A DNA stretch of 64,000 nt, taken from NCBI GenBank assembly GCA_017960985.1, contig JAGCYD010000080.1, positions 62,001 to 126,000 of the forward strand, given 5' to 3'. Under the pieces are notes generated by a model. It did no database searches and was not told the origin of the DNA. It saw only the letters and a list, made by a program, of their open reading frames with translations. Numbering within the stretch: the first letter of the stretch is position 1; the number at the start of each line of letters is the position of its first letter. Below are positions 24,775 to 34,261 of this stretch, piece by piece. Position numbers and translations under genes: made by a program. Source of the DNA: Bacteroidaceae bacterium. GTDB taxonomy: Bacteria; Bacteroidota; Bacteroidia; Bacteroidales; Bacteroidaceae.

Positions 24775-27204
24775 TTATGCGAGGCTCATAATATCGGCAA
24801 ACACACCTGCTGCCGTCACACTGGCACCTGCACCATAGCCTTGTATCAGCATCGGATATTCCTTGTAGCGCTCGGTGGTCAGCAGGATAATATTATTCGA
24901 ACCTTCCAATACATAGAACGAATGGTCCTGGTCGAACTCCTGCAACGACACACTACCATGTCCATTCTCGAACTTCGCCACAAAACGCCATACGCGGTGA
25001 TTCTTCTCCAGTTCTTTCCGACGATTCTCAAAGTCAGCGTCAAGCGAAGGCAAGTTCTTCCAGAAATCTTCCAAAGAACCCTTGAAGAACGATTCGGGGA
25101 TAAAGAGGTTGGCCTCTACATCCTCTTGCTCTATCTCGTAACCTGCCTCACGGGTCAGGATAACCAACTTGCGGATGACATCCTTTCCACTCAAATCGAT
25201 ACGCGGGTCTGGCTCGCTATACCCTTCGGCCTTCGCCATTTCCACCGTCTTGCTGAAAGGTATGTCCTTACTTATGGTGTTGAATATAAAGTTAAGGGTA
25301 CCAGAAAGCACAGCCTCGATACGCAGTATCTTATCGCCCGAATTCACCAGGTCGTTTATCGTTCGGATGATGGGCAGACCTGCACCCACATTGGTTTCGA
25401 AGAGGAACTTCACGCCTCGCTTCTGGGCAATCTGCTTCAATTCGCGATAAGCCTTGTAGTTACTGCTGGCAGCAATCTTGTTGGCTGCTACCACATTGAT
25501 ATTGTGATTGAGGAAATCCTTGTATAGACCAGCCACATCACTGCTGGCGGTACAATCCACAAATACACTGTTAAAGATATTCATGCCGATTACCTCATCA
25601 TGCAACCGCTTGATGTTGCTGGCAGGAGCCTGCTTGAGTTGTTCCCGATAATCCGAAAGATTCAGTCCTTCGCGATTGAACATAGCGTTGTGACCGCTGG
25701 CAATACCCACGACATTCAACTTGACACGCAATTCGCTCATCAGTTTCTCCTGCTGTTGGGCAATCTGCTCCAATAGGCTTCCGCCCACAGTACCTACACC
25801 ACAGATGAACAGGTTTACCTCTTGATATTCACTGAGGAAGAAAGAATCGTGTATGGAGTTCAGGGCTTTGCGCAGGAACTTTGCATTGATGACAAACGAA
25901 ATATTCGTTTCGCTTGCACCTTGTGCACAGGCGATGACGCTGATACCTGAACGACCCAGCGTGCCAAACAACTTTCCAGCAATACCAGGTGTGTGCTTCA
26001 TGTTCTCGCCTACGATAGCCACCGTTGCCAGACCACTTTCCGCCCGAATCTCGTACATCTGCCCGTCTTTGATTTCCTTCTCAAACTCGGCATTCAGTAC
26101 ACGACAGGCTTCTGCAGCATCCTCGTCGCTCACACCAATACTCGTGCTATTTTCCGAACTGGCCTGTGAAACCATGAATACAGAGATCCCATTTTCTGCC
26201 AATCGGGAGAAGATACGGCGGTTCACACCGATTACGCCCACCATAGAAAGACCCGATACCGTAATTAGACTCGTTCCACTGATGCTGGAAATACCCTTGA
26301 TGCTTCGGGTGTCATCCTTCACCTTATCCTTGATAATCGTGCCAGGCGCCTCAGGATTAAAGGTATTTTTAATTAAGATGGGAATGTTGTTTACACAGGC
26401 AGGGTATATCGTAGGCGGATAAACTACCTTGGCACCGAAGTTGCACAATTCCATGGCTTCCACATAGGTCAATTCGGGTATGGTGTAAGCCGTATGGATC
26501 ACACGCGGGTCGGCAGTCATGAAGCCATCCACATCGGTCCATATTTCAAGCGTGTCGGCACCCAGTGCTGCGGCAATGATGCTGGCCGTATAGTCCGAAC
26601 CGCCACGCCCCAGATTGGTAACTTCGCCGCTATCCTTATCCGTTGAGATGAATCCCCCGACAACAATCTTCAATTCTTCACCCTTGATTTTCAGTTGTTG
26701 TCTCACCAGTTTGTTGGTCAGGTCTGTCACCAGAACATTCTTACCCGACTTTACTTCGGTCTTGATAAATTCACGACTATCGTACCACACCGAATCAGGG
26801 ATCAAGGTATTCACGATATGGCTCGACATACGCTCTCCATAACTTACTATGGCAGCCAGTGTCTTGGAACTAAGGTCGCGAATTAAATAGACGCCTTGGT
26901 AAATGCTGCGGAGTTCATCAAGCAGCGACTCTACAATAGTCGTCAGTTCGTTACGGGCTTCCCCTTCAGGAATCACAGACGCTATCATCTGAATGTGACG
27001 ATCGTACATTTCCTGAAACGACTGCATATAACGGGCATCGCCCTCCACAGCCATTTGTGAAGTCTTAATGAGTTTATCTGTAATGCCGCCCAATGCTGAG
27101 ACGACAACGACTACGGGCTCACTTTGAGCCTCTACGATTCTTTTTACGCTTAAGATGCTGTCCTCGGAACCTACGGATGTCCCGCCGAATTTCAGTACTT
27201 TCAT
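24775..27204 (-). CDS. thrA: Bifunctional aspartokinase / homoserine dehydrogenase
   Basis: 809 residues, matching the fused ThrA enzyme that performs the first and third steps of threonine synthesis. The aspartokinase part (about 1-460) begins MKVLKFGGTSVGSEDSI and includes LGRGGSDYTASIIAAALGAD, followed by ACT regulatory segments. The dehydrogenase part (about 465-809) starts with the NAD(P)-binding LFICGVGTVGGSLLEQIA and contains FVDCTAS, VAANKIAASS, FETNVGAGLPIIRTI and EGYSEPDPRIDLSGKDV. The start at 27204 gives the canonical N-terminus although it lies 86 bases inside the upstream DUF4861 gene. Residues about 170-179 (LKIKGEELK) are encoded by a heptamer-like run and may be an insertion. 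Confidence 0.96.
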   Translation of the reverse strand: MKVLKFGGTSVGSEDSILSVKRIVEAQSEPVVVVVSALGGITDKLIKTSQMAVEGDARYMQSFQEMYDRHIQMIASVIPEGEARNELTTIVESLLDELRSIYQGVYLIRDLSSKTLAAIVSYGERMSSHIVNTLIPDSVWYDSREFIKTEVKSGKNVLVTDLTNKLVRQQLKIKGEELKIVVGGFISTDKDSGEVTNLGRGGSDYTASIIAAALGADTLEIWTDVDGFMTADPRVIHTAYTIPELTYVEAMELCNFGAKVVYPPTIYPACVNNIPILIKNTFNPEAPGTIIKDKVKDDTRSIKGISSISGTSLITVSGLSMVGVIGVNRRIFSRLAENGISVFMVSQASSENSTSIGVSDEDAAEACRVLNAEFEKEIKDGQMYEIRAESGLATVAIVGENMKHTPGIAGKLFGTLGRSGISVIACAQGASETNISFVINAKFLRKALNSIHDSFFLSEYQEVNLFICGVGTVGGSLLEQIAQQQEKLMSELRVKLNVVGIASGHNAMFNREGLNLSDYREQLKQAPASNIKRLHDEVIGMNIFNSVFVDCTASSDVAGLYKDFLNHNINVVAANKIAASSNYKAYRELKQIAQKRGVKFLFETNVGAGLPIIRTINDLVNSGDKILRIEAVLSGTLNFIFNTISKDIPFSKTVEMAKAEGYSEPDPRIDLSGKDVIRKLVILTREAGYEIEQEDVEANLFIPESFFKGSLEDFWKNLPSLDADFENRRKELEKNHRVWRFVAKFENGHGSVSLQEFDQDHSFYVLEGSNNIILLTTERYKEYPMLIQGYGAGASVTAAGVFADIMSLA
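26668..26695. repeat. 7-base-periodic segment inside thrA
   Basis: Plus-strand heptamers CTTCAAT, TCTTCAC, CCTTGAT, TTTCAGT encode part of LKIKGEELK in the aspartokinase domain. The resemblance to the other heptamer runs is weaker here. Confidence 0.4.
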
Positions 27205-28153
27205 TAATTGGTATATGATTGATGAATATTTCCTTTAACCATGTGAACCACGCCTGACTGCTATGGAATCCTCCTTGTTGCTGCATGTCGGAAGCCGCAA
27301 CAATACAATAACGGATATGTCCCGCTACTGGATGTACCACACAAAGGTAGTTCAACGAATCTTCTTTTACTTCAATAAGATATTTTTCAGGCACACATAC
27401 GCCAATGCCCAAAGTTTCCAACATATCGGGATTGTTTTGGTCGGGAGCATTGCTTCCCCACGAGCCCACCAGACCATCGCTGCGCATCAGCCCTGCATTT
27501 CGTCGTTGCAGTTTCTGTACACCCGTACAGAACAACAAGTCGTCCACGCTCTTCTCTCCACTCTCCACTATTTTTACATCCACCTGTACCTCGCGATGTC
27601 CGCGACGAGCCGTGAAGCGCTGGCACACTTGCAGGGTATCATTTCCGTATATCCAATTCGTAGCATAGACCTCCACGATGGCACTATCTGGGCCTTCGTT
27701 CACTACGCGCTGACCACGGCTATCGACAGGATTAATAAAAACCGGAGCCCCGTCCACATAGCCACGGAAAGAGCCTGCGCCGATACTTGCACCTACAAAA
27801 AGGATATCCTCGCCATAACCCTGAGCCATCTGCTCGGGAGTGGTATAGAAATTTGTACTATCCAGTTCCAGTTGAGGTTTCTTCTTGCCATAAAGGTCAA
27901 TACTCTGTCGGTGGTCCATATACACACGGAAACCCATGAATTCGTTTTCCCACATGGCACCATGTCCGTATATGGCATCGTACATACTCAATGAGGCTTC
28001 GTCACCCTTGAACTCTACTGCATTCACCTTGGGGAAACGATGTTTTTGGTCCCACAATTTCATTTGTGCTGCCACCTGGGCATAGACCTCTCCTAACCTC
28101 CCCTTAAAGGGAAGGAAAAGTGCCATTATGACCAGCATCGTAACCTTTTTCAT
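27119..28153 (-). CDS. DUF4861-family secreted protein
   Basis: 344 residues with a signal peptide ending VYAQ near residue 26. Recognised as DUF4861 from WENEFMGFRVYMDHRQSIDLYGKKKPQLEL, GYGEDILFVGASIGAGSFRG and VIVEVYATNWIY-like segments; family members occur beside pectin-degrading enzymes, and the precise activity is not established. It follows a GH105 gene on the same strand by 48 bases. Two oddities: the signal peptide residues LPFKGRLGEV are encoded by a palindromic repeat element (28085-28119), and the last 28 or so codons overlap thrA by 86 bases, giving a basic tail (RRFRGQHLKRKKNRRGSK) that may result from loss of an earlier stop. Confidence 0.75.
   Translation of the reverse strand: MKKVTMLVIMALFLPFKGRLGEVYAQVAAQMKLWDQKHRFPKVNAVEFKGDEASLSMYDAIYGHGAMWENEFMGFRVYMDHRQSIDLYGKKKPQLELDSTNFYTTPEQMAQGYGEDILFVGASIGAGSFRGYVDGAPVFINPVDSRGQRVVNEGPDSAIVEVYATNWIYGNDTLQVCQRFTARRGHREVQVDVKIVESGEKSVDDLLFCTGVQKLQRRNAGLMRSDGLVGSWGSNAPDQNNPDMLETLGIGVCVPEKYLIEVKEDSLNYLCVVHPVAGHIRYCIVAASDMQQQGGFHSSQAWFTWLKEIFINHIPINESTEIRRDIRRFRGQHLKRKKNRRGSK
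27342..27349 (-). promoter_or_regulatory. Candidate internal promoter for thrA-apgM-thrC
   Basis: TACCTTTG on the minus strand inside the 3' part of the DUF4861 gene, about 140 bases before the thrA start. No TTTG -33 element is seen at the right distance. It would separate threonine synthesis from the upstream glycan genes. Confidence 0.35.
28085..28119. repeat. CCTCCC/GGGAGG palindromic element, copy inside DUF4861 signal peptide
   Basis: Carries CCTCCCCTTAAAGGGAAGG with flanking ACCTCTCCTAA. It resembles, in opposite orientation, the element at 28163-28199 and is translated as part of the DUF4861 signal peptide. Confidence 0.6.
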
Positions 28154-28162
28154 TATCTCTAA

Positions 28163-28199
28163 TTATCCCCTCCTTTCAAGGGAGGGATGGGGTAGGTTT
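28163..28199. repeat. CCTCCC/GGGAGG palindromic element, intergenic copy
   Basis: CCCCTCCTTTCAAGGGAGGG followed by ATGGGGTAGG fills most of the 48-base gap between the GH105 stop and the DUF4861 start. It can fold on itself, or pair partly with the copy at 28085-28119, enclosing the DUF4861 start codon at 28153. Confidence 0.65.
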
Positions 28200-28201
28200 C
28201 T

Positions 28202-29593
28202 TTATTCCACCGCTTCTCCCTTACCGTCATCCGTCAGGTAGAACAGTGGGCTGGGATTGGTTTGTTCTTGTTTGTAGTAGTGCAGTCCCGAATCATTGGT
28301 ACGGGGATGCCATTGGTCGAGCAAGCGCAACATTTCTGCCGCAGCCCAGATGGCTGGTCCATATCCGTGTGCCGCAGCGGCACTAACGGGACGATAGTAA
28401 TAGAAGGCTGGGTCAAAAGCCATGCCTGTTCCCACGCAGGTGCCTCTCACACGACCATCTTTTGTTATCTGTGTTTGTAAAGCAGTCCATCCCAATTGCG
28501 CAACAGGGCCGTAGGTAATGCCGTCCAACCAACCTTCACACACAGCGTGTGCCAGACAATAAGTATAGATGGCCGTCGCACTAGTTTCAAGATACGAGTC
28601 ATTGCGATCCAGCAACTGATGCCAGAATCCCTCGCTACTTTGCAAGGCCGCCAAGCCACGGGCATGCTTACGCAACTGCTCCAAAATGAAAGGTCGGTCT
28701 GGATGTTTTTGGGGCAGCATGTCAAGCAATTCCACCGTTGTCAGAATAGCCCATCCATTTGCTCGCGCCCAGTGATAGGTCGGTTGGTCTGTCAAACCCT
28801 CCACATAGCCATGACGATAGATTCCCTTTTCAGGTACCCACATACGGCGGACAAAGTTCTTGTACATCGTGGCGGCCTCGTCTAAATACTTCGAGTTGCC
28901 CGTATAAATTCCGCGGTATGCTACCGTCGGTATGCCCATGTACATATCATCCAGCCAGATTGTATTCCGTTGCGGACGATGTCGCGCAAAGGTTCGGTCG
29001 GCCAAACGATATTGGCCCTTATCGATAAATGTATAATAATTATCTATCACCCATCCTAGCTCGTTTTTCTTTGCTCGCTTCCCGTTTCTCTTCTCTCCAC
29101 TATTTACATACTTCATCATTGCCGTACACATCGTACCACAATCGTCCAAAGCACGGGGATACAGAATTTGTCCCATCTGGGCATCCTTACAATTCTTCTG
29201 CTTGCGGAATTTAGGAGCCATCTCTGCAATAAAGTTCAACCTACGGGCAACATAGTCTCCATAACGTCTATCGCCCGTCACCTTGGCTGCATACAACAGA
29301 GCCTGATAAGTGATACCCCACTCGTAAGAACCAATGCGAAATGCCCCACGCTCCAAAGTTCCGTCTGCCTTCAGCGCATACGGTGTCTCACTATCAACAT
29401 AGCGAAATATGCGCTCCAGCGCGTCGCTCACCTCTTGCTTCGTTGTCTCACCATAGGGTATTTTATAGTCAGGTTTCAACAGATGCAAGGGCGTAGTCAT
29501 ATCATTCACCTCTTGCGCCTTGGCAACGCCCACAAAAGCAAGCAGTAGCATCAGGCTCAAGTATCTCATTTGTGTCTTCATTTGGCGTTTCAA
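28202..29593 (-). CDS. GH105-type unsaturated rhamnogalacturonyl hydrolase
   Basis: 463 residues with a signal peptide (ending VAKAQ); ATG 29575 is a second possible start. The GH88/GH105 alpha/alpha-barrel traits are YEWGITYQALLYAAKVTGD, the acidic DDCGTMCTAMM, WLDDMYMGIPTVAY, DQPTYHWARANGWAILTTVELLDMLP and a tail FDPAFYYYRPVSAAAAHGYGPAIWAAAEML. Such enzymes remove the unsaturated uronic acid left at the end of rhamnogalacturonan fragments by lyases. A matching PL11 lyase is encoded at 49282-53817. The signal peptide indicates a periplasmic location. It begins a minus-strand run with DUF4861 and the threonine genes and diverges from the large GH128-like gene. Confidence 0.85.
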   Translation of the reverse strand: MKRQMKTQMRYLSLMLLLAFVGVAKAQEVNDMTTPLHLLKPDYKIPYGETTKQEVSDALERIFRYVDSETPYALKADGTLERGAFRIGSYEWGITYQALLYAAKVTGDRRYGDYVARRLNFIAEMAPKFRKQKNCKDAQMGQILYPRALDDCGTMCTAMMKYVNSGEKRNGKRAKKNELGWVIDNYYTFIDKGQYRLADRTFARHRPQRNTIWLDDMYMGIPTVAYRGIYTGNSKYLDEAATMYKNFVRRMWVPEKGIYRHGYVEGLTDQPTYHWARANGWAILTTVELLDMLPQKHPDRPFILEQLRKHARGLAALQSSEGFWHQLLDRNDSYLETSATAIYTYCLAHAVCEGWLDGITYGPVAQLGWTALQTQITKDGRVRGTCVGTGMAFDPAFYYYRPVSAAAAHGYGPAIWAAAEMLRLLDQWHPRTNDSGLHYYKQEQTNPSPLFYLTDDGKGEAVE

Positions 29594-29606
29594 TACATAT
29601 TTCGTG

Positions 29607-29614
29607 CAAATATA
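29607..29614 (-). promoter_or_regulatory. -7 element of the GH105 promoter
   Basis: TATATTTG on the minus strand, 14 bases before the GH105 ATG at 29593. No TTTG is found at the -33 distance. Confidence 0.4.
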
Positions 29615-29739
29615 CGAAAAATATGGATATTAGATGGCCTTAATTTTGAAAAAGTTTGCTTTTGCCCTATAGAAGCACTCTACACGCCCTTACTCATTGA
29701 TTGTTTTACATATAAGCAATTAAAGTTTATTGCATTTTA

Positions 29740-29771
29740 TTTGTGGTTAAAAAAGAAAAGGACTATATTTG
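29740..29771 (+). promoter_or_regulatory. Promoter of the first GH128-like gene
   Basis: A -33 TTTG (29740-29743) and -7 TATATTTG (29764-29771) with exactly 20 bases between them. Predicted start near 29778, leader about 54 bases. Confidence 0.65.
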
Positions 29772-29831
29772 TGCCGAATTTTTTGCCAAATCTAAACCAA
29801 AAACAATTTTATAAATCCTAAAAAAACAACC

Positions 29832-32800
29832 ATGAAACTAAAAAGTTTTTTGTCAGCAATGCTGCTATTATGCGTATCCGTCTACATGATGGGCGCGCAA
29901 ACAGTAACCACAGTTGAACAAGTTGGAACTGGCACAAAGACAACAGGTTCAAATGTTGATTATGTCATCACAAGCACAACGCCATTCAAAAATTCAAGCT
30001 CGTATGTCAGCATCAACAGCAAGACTTCTGTTGTCATTATTCAAAATGTCAAACCGTCAGTTTTCCTGTCTATGTCCAACGGCTTTAGTCAGATAAAAAT
30101 CAGTGGCACGACCGCAGTGAACGGCACAAACTGTCAAGTGCGTATGTACAACAAGGGTACCATCATTCTGCCATACGCAGAAGGTGATGGTACTGCCATT
30201 CTGACCACCTATACCGGCACAAACCAATCGGGTACATCTTATACCAACTATAGCACTGGTCATAGCGGTGGCTTTATGAAGACGCTGACTGACGCCGATG
30301 GACTTAACAACATCAAGAGTTTCACCCTGAAGCGTGGTTATATGGTTACTTTTGCCACGGGTACTGCAGGATGGGGCTATAGCCGGTGTTTCATCGCTGC
30401 CTACGAGGACCTGACGATGAACTTACCAACCGTTCTTGCTGGTAATGTTTCCTCGTACCGTGTTTTCCCCTTCTTCAACTTTTCAAAATCTTCAGTCGGT
30501 GACAACACAGATGTCACTGCCCATCGCGCCCTCAATTCCACGGGTGGTTACACCTGGGGAATGGGACAAGATATGGGACCCGATGTTGAGTGCGTTGTAA
30601 ACCATATCTACGAGGACTGGCCTAGTGCTTCTGCCTGTGGTTCACAGAACTACACGCCACACATGAAGACCAACAACGAACCTCGGAATAGTTCTGACGA
30701 CCACCCACAAGATTTGGAAACGATTCTGGGCAACTGGCAGAACCTCATGCGTACGGGCATGCGCCTCGGCTCCCCCACCTCTTGGGACGGAAGCGACTAC
30801 TGGAACGGAACAGGATTCATCAAAGGCTTCCTCGACGAGATTGACGCACGCGGATGGCGTTGCGACTTTGTCGATGCCCACTGCTATTGGAACGAGTATA
30901 ATTTTACTTATTTGGAATCAATGTGGTGGCCCAACATGCATCGCCCCATTTGGGTATCTGAATGGGTATGGGGAGCAAGCTGGAATAGTAATGGATGCTT
31001 TGCCAGCGGACAGACCGAATCCACCATTGTCAGCACAACCAGCAACATCCTTAGCACGCTGAACAACAGTGCTCATGTAGAGCGTTACTTTTACTGGAAT
31101 AGTGAAGCCGACATCTCCAAGATTTATAAGAGTGGAGCCTTGACTACATTAGGTCAAACCTATGCAGCGACAGACGGCGGATTGGGATATAATGCCTCTT
31201 ACGAATTTGTCCCCACGGTGGTAATAAACCGTCCCTACGACTTGACGGGCAGCATCAACGGCAGTAATGTCAGCCTTAATTGGTACAGCCCCAACGGTGA
31301 CATGTGTAACACGGTAAAGATTCAGTATAAAACAGCCAATGCTACCACTTGGAACACTTTAGCCACCCAGCATCCTGCCGATAAAACCAGCAAAAACGAT
31401 GTTCAAAACACCTTTAGCGGCACACTCGCTAATGCCGGGAACTATATATGGCGCGTAGTTGAGACCTATGAATCTACGGAATACGCGTCGGATGTATTCT
31501 CCACAACCGTGGCACAAAACGACGATTTGAACTATCTTCCTTCAAATTTAGGAGACTACTACTTCCAGTTCTACTCCAAAGAAGCCAATACAGACCTTTG
31601 CTGGGCAGTAGCCGAAAGTGGCAATGACCGCGTACAGTATAAAGCCGCCAACTCTACCGATAAATACCAGTTATGGTGTATTGAGAACAATTCTGCCAAC
31701 GGTGGCTACTCGTTCCGAAACTTGGGTGAACCTGGTTATTTGATTAACACTAATTCTGATGCACCTTGGAATTTTGTAACCCGCAATAGCGACTATACTA
31801 TAGCCTCTGCAGAAACTGCTTTCCTGCCTATATACTATAGCGATGGATATTGGGTCGTAAAAAATATTGTTGCCAATATGTATGTTGGCTTGTGGGATAA
31901 CGACAAGAGTTTTGCAGCCGGAGAGGTTTTAGCTGCCAATCGCACCAACCCAACAGGTAATACCGATTCCGCCGACCGCATCGGCATCCGCGCTATCCCA
32001 CGCGCAGACCTGAATAGTACATTGGGAATCTCTGCAGGTGAGACACCAAGCGTAGGTACTTCCTATTATATATATAACGCAGATGCCGGTAAGTTCCTCG
32101 TCAATGGTAACAGTTACGGCACTCGCGCCTCATTAGGTGCCTCCGGCCTACTATGGACCATGCAACAGCATCCCACAACTGGACTCTACACTTTCTTAAA
32201 CAACTCCAACAGCAAATATTTATTCGTAACAGAAGCAGATGGTATGTATGTAGATGGTGCCGACTCCAATGGCGCCACCATTGGTTCCGTAGATGTTACC
32301 AGTACTTATCTGACCAATGCCAACTTTGCCAACGCAACAGCCGCAACTGCAAATGTAGGTACAGCAAACAACACCACAGCTACTTCTGTCACAGGATGGA
32401 CTGGTGTAGCCAGTGGATGGCATGGAAGCGCTGTCTTTAGCTATGGCAGTAGTTACTATCTGCAGGCCACCGGTATAGGAACACCTCCAACGGCAGACCC
32501 CAACGGAAACACATCCGGGAAATGTCTTGGTATTGTTGCAGCATGGGCTAACGGAACCACCTACTATTATCAAAGCGTAACTCTTCCTGCAGGTGATTAC
32601 ACACTGACCATACCTGTCTATAACGCCGGAGGAACCAACAACGGCACCAGTTACATCGGATGGGTTCCCGATAGTGGTACTTCCTCTGTCACCTCCACTA
32701 CAGCCACTACGGTTGGCTCATGGGTAACACAAACCATAAACTTCTCTTTGGCTGCTGCTACCACAGGTAAGATATGTCTTGGTTATGTTGTCACCACAGA

Positions 32801-33956
32801 TGCCGGTTCTGCATCTAACCCACATTTGTTCTTCTCTGGTGTAACCCTTACCAAGAATGATTACACCCCGACAAACGATGGAAATCAGCGTTACTTCCAA
32901 CTCAATCAAGATAGCGACGGATACTATACTATACAGGTAAATCCCAACAGTACCAACTTTGGCACAGCCGCCATGGGAACACGCTATGTGGGCTTTGTTG
33001 GCGATCTGGCTGGCACGCCGTATGTACTACCCTGCCCACTGGAAAGCTACCATAGCGGTGTGGGTAACAAATGGCTATTCATGAACGAAACAGCCTATAA
33101 TCTGTACAAGAACGCCATCAATGGCGCCTCCAGTTATCGTCAGGAAATGTGGGCGTATGTACGCGCTGCCAAAGCAAAAGGTATCGGCAACGAGGAGATC
33201 GCCATCTATGAAAATCCAGAATCCACTGTTGCTGATATCATGACCGCCCAAAACAGTCTGAAAGCCAAACTTCTGGCATTGGAAGCAACCGAAAATGCTC
33301 CCGTTGACTACTCGTTCCTGTTAGGCAATGCCGATTGTGGGAGCACAACTTTTGAAGGATGGAATGCTGACGGCGACTGGAGTAGTAATACCACATTCTA
33401 TCACAATGGTGATGCTCTTCTGACAAACCGTTTCTACGAGATATGGGTTGGAAGCGGGAGCCAATTGGGTAACCGTACTTTGAGCCAAAGCGTGACAGAC
33501 CTGCCCGCTGGTAAATATCAGTTGGCACTGGATATTGTGGCTACTCAACAAGGGAACGCCAATCTTACCGTAACAGGTGTCAATCTCTTCCTCGGTGACC
33601 AAAGTGTGAGCTGTGCCACAGCCAATGGTGTACCTCAATGCTTCACCACACCAACCTTTGAAGTAAGCAATGGTGCCACTGTGACCATGGGACTTGAAAT
33701 ATCCAGTACAACGGCCAACTGGGTAGCCTTCGACAACTTCCGCCTGCTTTATCTCGGTCCCACCAATAATGAAGTTGTTGGCGACATCACAGGCGACGGC
33801 AATTTAACTACAGCCGATGTCATTGCCCTCGTGAATTACCTCTTGGGCAGAAGCAACAACGGTGTGGTAAATGAAGATGCTACCGATGTGGACGGCAATG
33901 GTGTTAAAAACCTTGCCGACCTCACGAAGTTGATTAACATCCTATTGGGCAAATAA
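29832..33956 (+). CDS. Large secreted GH128-like glycoside hydrolase with dockerin-like C-terminus (copy 1)
   Basis: 1374 residues. The signal peptide (1-22, ending MMGAQ) is followed by a beta-rich domain. A catalytic domain (about 210-470) resembles the Glyco_hydro_cc/GH128 fold: the likely acid/base is Glu283 in NNEPRNSSDDHP, then RLGSPTSWDGSDYW, FVDAHCYW, and the likely nucleophile Glu377 in WVSEWVWGASW. GH128 enzymes known so far cut beta-1,3-glucan. Next come a fibronectin-III-like domain (NRPYDLTGSINGSNVSLNWYS), a module resembling a ricin-type lectin, a binding-type module (about 820-1020) and a C-terminal pair of EF-hand-like dockerin repeats (GDITGDGNLTTADVIALVNYLLG and DVDGNGVKNLADLTKLINILLG). 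A tandem paralogue follows. Assignment of the catalytic family is from motifs only. Confidence 0.7.
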   Translation: MKLKSFLSAMLLLCVSVYMMGAQTVTTVEQVGTGTKTTGSNVDYVITSTTPFKNSSSYVSINSKTSVVIIQNVKPSVFLSMSNGFSQIKISGTTAVNGTNCQVRMYNKGTIILPYAEGDGTAILTTYTGTNQSGTSYTNYSTGHSGGFMKTLTDADGLNNIKSFTLKRGYMVTFATGTAGWGYSRCFIAAYEDLTMNLPTVLAGNVSSYRVFPFFNFSKSSVGDNTDVTAHRALNSTGGYTWGMGQDMGPDVECVVNHIYEDWPSASACGSQNYTPHMKTNNEPRNSSDDHPQDLETILGNWQNLMRTGMRLGSPTSWDGSDYWNGTGFIKGFLDEIDARGWRCDFVDAHCYWNEYNFTYLESMWWPNMHRPIWVSEWVWGASWNSNGCFASGQTESTIVSTTSNILSTLNNSAHVERYFYWNSEADISKIYKSGALTTLGQTYAATDGGLGYNASYEFVPTVVINRPYDLTGSINGSNVSLNWYSPNGDMCNTVKIQYKTANATTWNTLATQHPADKTSKNDVQNTFSGTLANAGNYIWRVVETYESTEYASDVFSTTVAQNDDLNYLPSNLGDYYFQFYSKEANTDLCWAVAESGNDRVQYKAANSTDKYQLWCIENNSANGGYSFRNLGEPGYLINTNSDAPWNFVTRNSDYTIASAETAFLPIYYSDGYWVVKNIVANMYVGLWDNDKSFAAGEVLAANRTNPTGNTDSADRIGIRAIPRADLNSTLGISAGETPSVGTSYYIYNADAGKFLVNGNSYGTRASLGASGLLWTMQQHPTTGLYTFLNNSNSKYLFVTEADGMYVDGADSNGATIGSVDVTSTYLTNANFANATAATANVGTANNTTATSVTGWTGVASGWHGSAVFSYGSSYYLQATGIGTPPTADPNGNTSGKCLGIVAAWANGTTYYYQSVTLPAGDYTLTIPVYNAGGTNNGTSYIGWVPDSGTSSVTSTTATTVGSWVTQTINFSLAAATTGKICLGYVVTTDAGSASNPHLFFSGVTLTKNDYTPTNDGNQRYFQLNQDSDGYYTIQVNPNSTNFGTAAMGTRYVGFVGDLAGTPYVLPCPLESYHSGVGNKWLFMNETAYNLYKNAINGASSYRQEMWAYVRAAKAKGIGNEEIAIYENPESTVADIMTAQNSLKAKLLALEATENAPVDYSFLLGNADCGSTTFEGWNADGDWSSNTTFYHNGDALLTNRFYEIWVGSGSQLGNRTLSQSVTDLPAGKYQLALDIVATQQGNANLTVTGVNLFLGDQSVSCATANGVPQCFTTPTFEVSNGATVTMGLEISSTTANWVAFDNFRLLYLGPTNNEVVGDITGDGNLTTADVIALVNYLLGRSNNGVVNEDATDVDGNGVKNLADLTKLINILLGK

Positions 33957-33976
33957 AGCCTCAGCCAGTCTATAGC

Positions 33977-34012
33977 AAGAAAGGCTCGTTGCGATTGCAG
34001 CGAGCCTTTCTT
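33977..34012 (+). terminator. Terminator of the first GH128-like gene
   Basis: 16-bp hairpin with one G-U pair: arms 33977-33992 and 33997-34012, loop GATT. Nearly identical to the terminator after the paralogue at 38344. The rest of the 33957-34261 gap holds a promoter for copy 2 and two loose copies of CATTTAYTACCCC (34030, 34054). Confidence 0.8.
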
Positions 34013-34157
34013 GTTGGTAGAGAGTGAAACATTTACTACCCCCCACCTTGAATCATTTATTACCCCTAGTTGTTAATTTTCCTTAAAATCGCACAACATT
34101 AGTTAGGAATACCGAAATTTCTGTAGGAAATTATTAGGGCCATTCGAGGGTTTTTAA

Positions 34158-34165
34158 TATTTTTG
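34158..34165 (+). promoter_or_regulatory. -7 element of the second GH128-like gene
   Basis: TATTTTTG about 97 bases before the ATG at 34262; the -33 element is not evident. The leader would be about 90 bases. Confidence 0.4.
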
Positions 34166-34261
34166 CATTCGAAGTTTGGATAGTCCCAAGTGTGGGCTGA
34201 TGTGGAGTTATGCGAAAATCGAAACCGAAAAACAACTAAATAAACCCTTAAAAACTTTACT

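Noticed and set aside
27205..27340. Threonine attenuator or lysine riboswitch before thrA
   Set aside because: The region is coding for DUF4861; no leader peptide rich in Thr or Ile codons and no riboswitch-like conserved core was seen.
34030..34066. Two copies of CATTTAYTACCCC, 24 bases apart
   Set aside because: Only two imperfect copies, not palindromic; too little to call a repeat array.
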